This document shows, piece after piece, positions 36,526 to 46,424 of a DNA stretch of 64,000 nt (the first letter of the stretch is position 1; each line of letters starts with the position of its first letter). Position numbers and translations under genes: made by a program. Location: positions 1,550,001-1,614,000 of the forward strand of contig WOAB01000501.1 of the NCBI GenBank assembly GCA_027886185.1. The letters run 5' to 3'. The notes under the pieces were generated by a model. That model had not been told where the DNA came from, made no database searches, and saw only the letters and a list, made by a program, of their open reading frames with translations. Source of the DNA: Rheum nobile (Eukaryota > Streptophyta > Magnoliopsida > Caryophyllales > Polygonaceae).

Positions 36526-37060
36526 CTAGACATGGGCTTGGTCAAAAGGATCTGCAATGTTGCCGTCTGTGTGCACTTTGCACATCTTCACATCTCCACT
36601 ATCAACATAGTGTTCGATCATGTGGTACTTCCGTAGAACATGTCTGGATTTGGAACTCTTCCAGTTGACGACTCCTCCATTCAGAATGAAGACATATCCA
36701 GACTGAGATTCAAAATCATCTACGTCTGTCTGAAACTTGCCTCAGTATAGCCCTTGACGACCAGCTCGTCATCACCTCCAAATATCAAGAGATCATCCCT
36801 AGTCCTTCGTAAGTACTTCAGGATGTTCTTGGCTGCACACCAATGTGCATCACCCGGGTTTGATTGGTACCTGCTACACATACTCAAAGCATATGCAACA
36901 TCTGGGCAAGTACAAGTCATTGCATACATGATGAATCCTATGGCTGAGGCATAGGGAATCTTGCTCATCCTTTCAGTCTCACCAGGTGTCTTAGAACACT
37001 GACTCTTGCTGAGATATAAGCCATGCTGCATAGGCAGGAACCCTTTCTTAGAGTTCATCA
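36526..37060 (-). pseudogene. Copia RNase H region (broken)
   Basis: The frame reads MSKIPYASAIGFIMYAMTCT, CPDVAYALSMCSRYQSNPGD, HWCAAKNILKYLRRT and VVKGYTEASF, the conserved RT-RNase H connection, where YASAIG and GYTEAS correspond to the usual YASAVG and GYTDAS. A frameshift near 36725 follows. The tail KVHTDGNIADPF then ends at TAG (36526-36528), with internal loss before it. Confidence 0.85.
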
Positions 37061-37464
37061 TATTGAATCTATCAAGGACCTTATCTACATAAGTTCCCCT
37101 TACTTAGACCAATGTCTCTTAGATCTATCTCTATAGATCTTAATGCCTAGTATGTACTCAACCTCTCCCAAGTCCTTCATTGAGAAATACTTCTTAAGCC
37201 ACTCCTTAACTATCTCCAGCATATGAATGTCATTCCCAATGAGTAATATGTCATCCACATATAGAACTAGGAAGGCCACTTTGCTCCCACTAAACTTCTT
37301 GTAGACACAGGGCTCTTCTTCGCATCTGACGAAATCAAACTTTTTGACCACTTCATCAAAACGAAGATTCCAACTCCTGGATGCTTGCTTAAGTCCATAG
37401 ATGGACTTATTAAGCTTGCCTATTCTCCTAGGATTTGCCAAATCTCATAATCATAATAAACGGC

Positions 37465-39847
37465 TGTAACACCCCCAAATTTTAATCCGTTTGGAAAGGT
37501 ATTACCGCCAGTGACCTCGGTTTCCACACTGAAGCCACCCCAGGCTTTTCCGGACTAAACACCATTCATAAACAACGGTTAAGATATAAACATCAAAACC
37601 TTTAATTAAAACATATGTCTGGGGATTACATCCCAATCCCCATAGGACAAAACAGAGTATCTAGCGGAAGTCTTTATAAAAATACATGGGTCTTGATCAT
37701 AAAAGATCACCCGCCAAGGATCGTAGCCTGATAAACCGTTAAAACACCGTTTACTTCTATAGTCATTCTAGCCTCTATTCCTCGGGTGCTTATCTGATGT
37801 GCCGAATCGAACGGATGACACCAACCAACCATGCATAGAATAAATACGGTTGGTTAGTCTAATGAAAGACTACGCAAGGGTACAAAACAGAGGTTCGAAA
37901 CAGTCATATTAGGTTATACTCATCGCTTCTCGAATAATAACCGATGATGATAGTCAACCATCATACTCCCACTGGAATATATTAAGCAGCATGAACAAGA
38001 GAAGATTCTGGAAGACCGGGTCTTACAACAATCAATCCCAAAGAAGACTCCAACGAATTGAGTCTTATCGGAAATATGACAAATGTTGGGGAACATTAAT
38101 TAATCATACAAGCGTTCAAAAATGACTTGATGTTTCGGTTCACGACCAACCTCACCGCTTAATGCAAATCCAGATTGGAAAGAGAACGGTACTCTAATCA
38201 AAGTCAAGACGAGCTTTCCTAGCTGCACTATTCCCTAGCTGCACTACTCGTCTGAGGTTTATTAATCATGTGCGCTCGGGCACTTATCTTATTTAATTCC
38301 AAAACGTGCACCACGTTATAGGCTTTTAATTATATGCCTGCCGACAGCGGGACATACTTCTGATAGGGACGAATCCCAAGTTTGTAGTACCAGCTTTGTG
38401 CCACCATCTCTATACCCGAGTATAGAGAAAGGTCATGACCCATCAAATGGTCTTTGAGTTTAGAACTCTTAGCACCATTTCCATTATCAAGAAACGACTA
38501 GACCTCAATTAGTCCATCGCTCCTACGAATACTCGTGCTAACTAAACAGTTCAACACAGTAATAATCATATCAAAGCCCTCAGGCCAAAATATATATTTA
38601 TAATAGCGTTGTTCTAACAGATATACAACCTATTATAATATCATATTCCTTTTATATCATTTAGTAAAACTGTTCCCAACAATTCAATAAATCATTCCAA
38701 ATTAATTAACAATTAAGCAATTGATAATCAATGGAAATATGGAATGATAAGCAAGAGTGAACCGCCACTTGCCTTAGATCAGACGAAAGTTTGAACAAGC
38801 TTTAGAGACGACGGTTTCCTGGGTCCGAAACTGGGACAGCTCCTGGATAACAAATCCCTAAGGAACGACCCATAATGAGACCCTAAGTTAGATTCAATAT
38901 CTGCATATTTGAATCTAAAGGAATAAGAATCAAAGGGGTTCAAAAGAACCAAGCCTCGGCCAACCAACACCCAAGAACACAACACGAACGCAGCTCGCCG
39001 CGAGCGCGCCAGATCTCACCGCGGGGTGCGGTAGTGGCTGCCGCGGGGTGCGGTAGTGGCTTCCGCGGGGTGCGGTGGTGACAACAGAGGCAAAGTTCAG
39101 CAAGTTTTCGGGAAGAATTACTTACCCAAATCGATCGATTCGACTTCGATTTGTTCTTGGTTTGTTTTCCCACCTTCTTAAGCCTTATACCTCCTCTAAG
39201 GATCACCTCTTATCGCTCTCAAAAGGTTTCGGATTAGCTCTCAAACGAAGCTTCAACTTGCTTCAATGGAGGTTTTCTGATGTTGGAGATGGTGAAGGAG
39301 ACCTCTTGTGGCTCGATTCTCACCCGCCTCTCCTCTATAAATATCCCAAACATGCTGCACACTAGCTGGAGGAGGCAAGGAGGAGGTGTCCCGGCCTCAG
39401 AAACGTAGCCAAGGCAAGTCACCAAGGCTACGAAGTAGCCTTGCCAAGTTGCCCTGCAACTGTCGAGTGACATAGGCCACCGCGGGGTGCGGTGGGGGTG
39501 CGGCAGGGGTGCGGTGACAGAGCTGCTTCATCTTCGCTGCTGGCCTTTTCCGCGGGGTGCGGCACGCCCTTCACCGCGGGGTGCGGTCAAGGCCAGATCT
39601 GTCCCCCTCCGACTCCTTTGTCGTTTTTACCTTAAGTGGTAAAATGTTTTTAACTCCGGGTTAAATATATTTGTACGCGAACGATCTTTTAGCCCGAAAA
39701 TACGTTAACTGTATTTTATATTGCTCAGAAAAATATTACAGAGATTAAACATTACACAGAATGTTCATCTTTCCCTGAAATAAATCTGACTCGCAATATG
39801 GCTTAAGAAAATTCAAAATTTACCCGTAAAAAATGTGGGATATTACA
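37465..39847. mobile_element. Solo LTR, copy 2 (2383 bp), inserted in copia RT
   Basis: The insertion starts TGTAACACCCCC and ends GGGATATTACA. The 5-bp flanks are ACGGC (37460-37464) and ACGAC (39848-39852), one mismatch. Removing it rejoins the RT frame at LLAIV/YYDYEIW. It is the same family as copy 1 (11450-13833) in opposite orientation, one base different in length, with matching ends and middle (TAAGGCAAGTGGCGGTTC on the complement). There is no internal domain. Probably Ty3 chromovirus; the lineage is inferred from terminal type only. Confidence 0.92.
39019..39586. repeat. Two clusters of the palindrome CCGCGGGGTGCGG in solo LTR copy 2
   Basis: Exact copies at 39019-39031, 39041-39053, 39063-39075 (strict 22-bp period), 39480-39492, 39550-39562 and 39574-39586, plus two partial GGGGTGCGG copies near 39495-39515. 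Arms CCGC/GCGG enclose GGGGT. Measured from the end equivalent to the copy-1 start, the clusters lie at about 261-367 and 772-828, nearly where copy 1 has its own different palindrome. Confidence 0.95.
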
Positions 39848-40335
39848 ACGACAATCGCTAGGAGTATCCTAATAGACCTGATCATAACGACCGATGCGAA
39901 CGTTTCATCATAGTCAATACCATGAACCTGTCTAAATCCTTTGGCAACTAGTCTTGCCTTATAGACAGAAATGTTTTCATCCTTGTCTGTCTTGATCTCA
40001 AAGACCCATTTGCATCCAATAGGTTTTACTCCATCAGGCAAATCTATCAAGTCTCAGACATGGATTCCATTTCGGATTTCATGGCTACCAGCCATTTCTC
40101 GGAGTCGGGGTCCGCCATCCCTTGCTTATAGGTCGCATGCTCGTCGTTCTCTAAAAGTAGAACGTCAATGCTAGCAGTCAATACGTAATCCTTATAACGT
40201 CTAGGTTGTTGCCTTAGCCTGTCTGATCTCCAAAGTGGTCCAACAATAGGAGAGACTTCAGCTACTAGGTTGACCACATCTGTATACGGGAGCTCAGGTG
40301 CTTCATCAACTTGAGGAATTGCATCTTGAATCTGG

Positions 40336-41414
40336 GCAGTTTCCCTTTAAGAAGGTATGCCTCTAAAGTCAAGTTCCTCAGTGACATCATCTATGTCCTC
40401 GTGTTGTTGAGTTTGTTGCTCAGCTTGAATCTCATCAAGCTGAACATTTCTCCCACTTGGCTTCTTGGAAAATAAATCATTTTCCAAAAAGACACTATCC
40501 CGAGCAACAAACACTTTGTTCTCAACGGGATTGTAGAGATAATATCCCCTTGTTTCCTTGGGATAACCTATAAAGAAGCATTTGTCTGATTTGGGTGCTA
40601 GCTTATCAGATAGTAAACGCTTTACATAAGCCTCACATCCTCAGACCTTCATAAATGACAAGCTAGGAACTTTTCCATATCATATCTCATGTGGTGTCTT
40701 GTCAACTGATCATGACAGAGTCCTGTTTAGTGTGAATACAACAGTGGTGAGGGCATATCCCCAAAAAGATGTAGGAAGATCTGCAAAACTCATCATTGAG
40801 CAGACCATGTCTAACAATGTCATGTTTCTCCTCTCAGATACGTCATTCAACTGTGGCATGCCTGGTGGAGTCAATTGTGTCAAAATGCCACAACTTCTCA
40901 AGTGATGGTCGAATTCTTGGCTCAGATATTCGCCCCCTCGATCTGATCGGAGTGCCTTTATCTTCTTGCAAGTCTGTGTCTCAACTTCATTCTGGAATTC
41001 TTTGAACTTTTCAAAGGACTCAGATTTATGTTTCATTAAGTAGATATACCCATATCGACTAAAATCATTAGTAAATGTAATGAAGTATCGATAGCCTCTC
41101 CTAACTTCTATGCTCATAGGTCCACATACATCGATATGTATGAGAGTTAAGAGCTCAGTAGTCCTCTCACTCGTACCAGTGAAAGGTGACCTTGTCATCT
41201 TGCCCATCAGCCATGACTCATATGTTTCAAATGATGCTAAATCAAATGACTTTAGGCAACCAACTGTTTGGAGTTCCTTCATGCGTTTGATGCTAATGTG
41301 ACCCAAGCGACAATGCCATAGATTGACTTCACTTATATTCGACTTTTGCCTCTTTGTATCAATGTTATAAATTTCAGATTTGAGATCCAGGATGTATAGT
41401 CCACTACTACTCAC
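40336..41414 (-). pseudogene. Copia integrase (broken, with lost zinc ligands)
   Basis: The frame reads NLWHCRLGHISIKRMKEL (the HH half of the zinc finger). Where C-x2-C is expected it reads FETYESWLMGKM, so both cysteines are replaced. The core has HIDVCGPM and NDFSRYGYIY with the two Asp, SDRGGEYLS, and NDVSERRN with Glu. TGA stops follow NRTLS (near 40710) and occur in KV*GCEAYVK (near 40645). The C-terminal part ends near a TAA-type stop at about 40348. Confidence 0.85.
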
Positions 41415-41998
41415 ATGGGCTCGATCATAGAAATATCATTCTTATAAATGGAAAAACAATCCTTAATGACAAATTCATAACCCTCAAGGTTCAAAACTGA
41501 AATTGAAATCAAATTCTTAGTAATAGAAGGAACAAAATAACAATTATAAAGTTCTAAAACTAAGCCAGAAGGTAGAGGTAGGCTATAATCTCCAATGGCA
41601 AGTGCAACAACCCTTGCTCCATTTCCAACGCAGAGATCTATGTCACCCTTCTGCAACCGTCTCCTATTTCTTAGTCCTTGCACATTCGAAATAATGTGAG
41701 AACCACATCCTCAATCTAATATCCAAGAATGAGACTTGGTTGATAAAATGTCAGTAACGTAAATGCCTGAAGTGGAGACTATTTCCCTCTTCTTTTCTTC
41801 CAAGTATTTGTGACTTGCCTTATCCTCATCAGATGAGGTGGTAGTCAACTCTAGGATGGGAGTTTCAAGGACATTCTCTTGTCCCTCAGACCTGAGACTG
41901 GTTCTCATATGTCTTTCCCAATCAAGGAAATTTGTGTCGTTTAACTTGTTTTTCTCAACAATTGAGCGGAGATTGAATTTGAGGTGTTCAGAAGACAT
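41411..41998 (-). pseudogene. Copia Gag remnant fused to the protease region
   Basis: ATG 41998 starts SSEHLKFNLRSIVEKNKLND and FLDWERHMR, the N-terminus of copia Gag. After EKKREIVSTSG the text jumps to SHSWILD, so the middle of Gag and its zinc knuckle are deleted. At the protease active site the reading is WILD-stop-GCGSH: TGA occupies the residue after the catalytic Asp. The rest (GLRNRRRLQKGDIDLCVGNG, YNCYFVPSITKNLISISVL) is a normal protease and linker. A frameshift at about 41412 leads into integrase. Confidence 0.88.
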
Positions 41999-43639
41999 AG
42001 TAACTACAAAAACGGAATAAAACATGCAGATAAATTATGCTTGACATGCAAGAACTTAAAATTTAGACAAGCTATAAACAGTAAGTTATTGCACATTCTA
42101 CTCAATTAAATTGTCCCTTTTGAGTAAAATGATTCCAAGATCCTATCTTAGATGAAACTCGAGCGTACTAAGGCACTTCCCCAAGTCTCATGTAATCAAG
42201 GTAAGTAAACCCGTTACTAATTATAACACCTTATAATTCTTGGTTGATGGCCACATCTTATGTAAGACTCATCCTTATGCCCCAAGATCCAAAACTGAGC
42301 CTTTTGGTCTCTTGTTGAGTGTAACCATACCAAGGCAGCATGTCCCTATTAAACATATCCGCACTATCCCAAGGTCAAGGAAGGACACCTCGCTAGGGCG
42401 AAAACTATCCAACGAATCCCAAGGGCCTCATGGTTATGATATGGAAATGCATGATCTCAATATTTTGTTAAGAGACTTAAGCATGCAATGGTTGTTTATT
42501 TACTAGTGAACAAAATAGCATAAACAAACAAGCAAGCATGTAAAGTGGGAAGTAAAGCATTCAAGTAATGCAGTAATTAAATGTGATCCTAGTATGGCCC
42601 TTAAAAACCAAAATTAAAGATCTAATCTTCATGGGTCTTATTACTCTTGGATCTCCATCCTTAGTACCCTCCATGGATCTTCATCCTTTGGTCTTCTTAA
42701 GATCTTCTTCTTCTTGTCTTACATATAATTGGAATAAACTCTCTTGCAGAAATTTAAATTACAAAAATACATAACGATACGCAGATCGTGTATAAGAAAA
42801 ACATAACGATACGCATATCGTATTTATCTATCCTAGTGTGGGCCACACTAGTCACCTCATGCAAGCAATAATATCATAATATAATAACACATGCATGAAA
42901 TAATAATATCAAATATTATCAATAATATTAATCTAATTAATAGTGATAACCAATTTAACTAACTTAAATAAAACCATATTAAATGAAATAAATCATCTCA
43001 TGACATAAATAATTTAATATCAAATACTTAATTCAAATTAAAATCAATATATAGCATTAATCATAATTAATCATTAAAATGCATTATTGGATAAGATATG
43101 CATAAACAAGATAAAATATCAAATATCCTTATCTAAATCTAGTGGAAATCTATCCTAACAACTTTTAGGAAATTATATAATTTAGATGATATCAAATATT
43201 ATCCAATTAAATAAATAAGATCTTATCTTATAATTTAGGAAATTTTCCTAAAACGCCAAATCTACCCAATCGGACCGAGTCATGCCCGAGTCAAACCCGG
43301 ACCAACCCGCTCCCACCGAACCATGCAGCCCCTGTGGGCCGACCCGGGTCCGGCCCGAACCAGCCACCGCAGGACCGTGAGCCGAACAATTCCACCCGAG
43401 TAATTAAATCAAGTTGATCCATCCGAACAATTAAAGCAGATATGCTTGTTCGGAACAACACTGCAGTAATTAAGTCAAGGAGATATGATATCTGAACTTA
43501 ACAATTAAAGCAGGATATCATATTCTAAAGCATAATATCATATTCTAAGATATGATTGTTCGGAATTAAACTAGAACAACACTGCGTTAACAAATTAATG
43601 CAGAATTTCATATTGTAAAATTGATATGATTGTTCCATC
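41999..43639. other. Long copia leader, part 1
   Basis: Non-coding leader between the gag start and the hAT-like insertion. Open frames at 42240-42774 (+) are not similar to known proteins. The sequence is ordinary AT-rich DNA except for a GC-richer piece at 43260-43400. Confidence 0.6.
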
Positions 43640-43647
43640 CGCAGGAT

Positions 43648-44717
43648 TAGGGTTGTTCATCGGTCCAGAACCGAACCGAACAAAACCGAAATTGTAAAAT
43701 TTTTGAACCGAAAACCGAACCGAATATAACCGGTTCGGGTTCGGTTCGGTTTCGGTTAAAACCGAACAATGAAAAAGGTATGAACCGATTCTAAACCGAA
43801 ACCCCAAAAAAAATCGAAAATAAAGTTTATGCTACAGAGGAATTTGTGGTTGGTGTGGAAATCTGCCTTGTTTTTGGGTGAATTAGATGAGGGATATGCC
43901 CTTACCCTTTGAGCCAGAGGCGAAGGGGGGAGTTGGGTTCTTGCACAAGTTCTGCAGAGACTTCTCTCAGGAGATTAGCGGCGGCGCCAGAGGCGGCTAC
44001 GGCGGTTTCATTGGCGGAGATTGGGGCAAATTGGAGGCTTGCTTTGGCGTGACTACCGGGGGTTTAGGAGTTGCTGCTGCTGTTGTGTGTGAACCCACTT
44101 CCGTCCTGGAAACGAAAAGAAGCCCTAGCCCCTCTTCTGCATCCACGTCCACCCTGTCTTCCTCCCTCGCCGGTTGGCGTGGCGACATTCTCCGGCAACA
44201 ACCCATTTCAGAAATGGGCTCATGGTCACCCCCAAAACCACCACCTCCCAATCCAGGAAACCAACACCGACAACAACGCCAACAACAACAACAACAATTT
44301 CGACCTGTTTCAGCAGATGCCGTCGAACCTTGAAATTGGGTCCGTCGGGGTCGTCGAGAAATGCAGTGGAGGGCTGGAGTATTGGGACGCCGATCTGCTA
44401 GACCCGACAGCGGAATCTCCGGGCCAAGACCAGTCCATTCTCCGGCTCATCATGGGCGATGTTGAGGACCCTTCAGCGGGTCATGTTCTGAAGAATCGGC
44501 GGCGGAATCAACAGAGGAAGGGAAATTAGGGATGGGAAGGGAAATGGGTTTCTATGGGTAAAAAGTAAAAATTAATTTTTTTTTTAAATCGGTTTTAACC
44601 GAACAAAACCAAACCCGAACCGAAATGTAATTTTTTAAAAACCGAACCGAATTAAATAGGTTCGGTTCGGTTTGTTCGGTCTAAAACCGAAAAAACCAAA
44701 ACCGTTGAACATCCCTA
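43648..44717. mobile_element. hAT-like element carrying a HAM/GRAS gene fragment (Pack-type)
   Basis: The ends TAGGGTTGTTCATCGGT and the complement of ACCGTTGAACATCCCTA form terminal inverted repeats. Perfect 8-bp duplications CGCAGGAT lie at 43640-43647 and 44718-44725, as for hAT elements. Subterminal regions are rich in AACCGAA/TTCGGTT on both sides. The interior 43887-44529 derives from a GRAS gene. No transposase, so it moves only in trans. It inserted into the copia leader. Confidence 0.92.
43887..44529 (+). pseudogene. Captured N-terminal fragment of a HAM-type GRAS gene
   Basis: Frame 1 from ATG 43887 reads MRDMPLPFEPEAKGGVGFLH, CEPTSVLETKRSPSPSS, STSTLSSSLAGWRGD and MGSWSPP. The coding sense then shifts to another frame near 44270-44310: NNNNNFDLFQQMPSNLEIGS, VVEKCSGGLEYWDADL, SPGQDQSILRLIMGDVEDPS, ending at TAG 44529. 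These blocks are the hallmark of HAIRY MERISTEM/LOST MERISTEMS transcription factors, ahead of the GRAS domain. The GRAS domain is absent and a frameshift is present, so this is a non-functional copy of about a third of a gene. It could still give sense or antisense RNA affecting the parent gene. No miR171 site is expected in this part. Confidence 0.85.
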
Positions 44718-44725
44718 CGCAGGAT

Positions 44726-45039
44726 CGCATAATTAGAATTTGGGTAGTTGATTCATCCTATGAAAATCAAATCTTCATCTAATGATTTAAAACATGTCAA
44801 AAAATCATATCTCTTGCATAATTAAATCACATAAATCAAGTATGTGTAGAATAATTTTACATGCATATTTGTTTATAAAGTTCTTCAACTTTACTAATCC
44901 AATCAATTAAAATCATAATTTTAATCATGCAAATTAACCTATATATCAATTTTCCACTTAATTTGAATCAAGACAATCATGAACATGCATCAAAATTTAA
45001 AACTTTGAACTTGATCTAATCAATTTATACAAGAGGCAA
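44726..45039. other. Copia leader, part 2
   Basis: AT-rich leader from the hAT insertion to the primer site. Nothing else is recognised. Confidence 0.6.
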
Positions 45040-45049
45040 CTGATACCAC
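45040..45049 (-). other. Copia primer-binding site
   Basis: The complement reads TGGTATCAG next to the 5' LTR, complementary to the 3' end of initiator tRNA-Met, the usual copia primer. Confidence 0.85.
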
Positions 45050-45507
45050 TGTTGGGATTTTAGATGCGTAAAGCGGAATTTCAGGAAACGTTTTCCTAAC
45101 ATCTAACCAAGGATCTCATGTATAAACCAAATAGATCATAGATAGGAAGAATCAAATACCTTTTGATGCGTGTTTCAACCTGCTGGAATGGAGAGAATAG
45201 AGCCTCACGTGTGACTCCTCTATTTGGTCCACCCGAGCTCGGATCTAGATCGCATGGGACTCGGTTGCTAGAGCGAGGAACGAAGGCAAACGAAGGGAGA
45301 GATAGGGGAGATGTACGGCAGCCTTGGTCAAATTGTGGGATTAGGGTTTTCTCTTAGAAAGCCCTCCTTTTATAATACCAAGTGTAGATATCTTATTTCC
45401 TAAATAAGTATTTCTTTTATTATTAATAATAACACTTTATTATTAACAATCTTTATCTCCCAAGTTATATCCTATATAACTTTATATCATATACTTTATA
45501 TAATATG
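45050..45507 (-). repeat. Copia 5' LTR, part 1
   Basis: 458 bp from TGTTGGGATTTTAGATGCG up to the ATATG where the Tat element entered. It aligns with 34965 onward. The LTR resumes at 56750. Confidence 0.95.
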
Positions 45508-46160
45508 TATTTTGGGGCGAAAAGATCGGACGACCTAAATCGCCTTAGACGGGGTAACGAGTCGATCGTGTAATAGAAATCAATCCAAATCAAATAGACA
45601 ATCAACAAATAAAGAATAGATACGAAATAGCAAGGTGATTTTATTGATCTATTGATGATTGAATCAGATCGGAGTACAACTTATCCTTGTAGGACAAAAG
45701 GTCGGGTCCTGTTCGACAGGTGTTTTCGTGACACGACCGACAACGATTGAGCAAAATTTCGGGGAGACTGAGCCATAGTGGGTGTACTCTCAAGTTCTTT
45801 TCGGAGCACGCGAGTGAATGCAGGATGTAGACGTTTGTCCTCTTCCTTGCCTTGTCGTGATCTATATATGGCAATTGCTCCCTTTCGACCGTTACTCTCG
45901 TCTCGCAATACCTCTTATTAAATTCGAGCGAGATCTTAAGGATATCCCCTTGATTGCCAGCTTTATGTCTGCGTTTAATGCCATAGCCGTTGCCATCGAT
46001 CAAGCATTTAATGCCCTGGGCGAGATCTTCAGAATAGGTCGGATCCTACGCGTCTGAGAGATGTCCGACGCCTCCTTCTGGTTTCTCTTGGCTTCCGACC
46101 CTGCTTGGATCTCGGCCCATCTTACTTGTTTAATCCTCTTGGAGAATGTTGGGCCCAACA
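45508..46160 (-). repeat. Tat element 3' LTR (653 bp)
   Basis: It runs from TATTTTGGGGCGAAAAGATC to GTTGGGCCCAACA. Its first bases read TAT where the other LTR has TGG. Confidence 0.93.
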
Positions 46161-46424
46161 ATAGCCCAAGTTGTTTTGGGCTCAAGGCTGCTATAGGGTG
46201 GAGTTCAAACAACTTCTCTTCCACACGATCTCCACCTTCCGATTTTGGCGTGTCAGACGAGGGCTACGTGGCGGTAATCCTGCGACACGATGGGACGTTT
46301 CAGCAACCTGCCAACTCCCTCCATAAATTCGAATCAGCCTTTTGACGATTTGGCTTCATCTGGTAGGTTTCTTTAGGTCTCAAAAAAAATTGATCTTCGA
46401 TTTCCTCCTCTTTCCATTTTGGAA

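Larger units (their letters stand above)
37061..40335 (-). pseudogene. Copia reverse transcriptase, interrupted by a solo LTR
   Basis: Upstream part (40277-39853): ADPDSEKWLVAMKSEMESM, then a stop, then GVKPIGCKWVFEIKTDKDEN, YKARLVAKGFRQVHGIDYDE and TFASVV, ending in LLAIV. The solo LTR follows. Downstream part (37459-37061): YYDYEIW, then GKLNKSIYGLKQASRSWNLR and the catalytic LYVDDILLIGND (YVDD). Between YYDYEIW and GLKQAS the usual DVKTAFLNG segment with the first catalytic Asp is absent, so the domain is also deleted. Confidence 0.88.

Noticed and set aside
43887..44529. Functional GRAS gene
   Set aside because: The GRAS domain is missing, a frameshift is present, and it lies wholly inside a mobile element.
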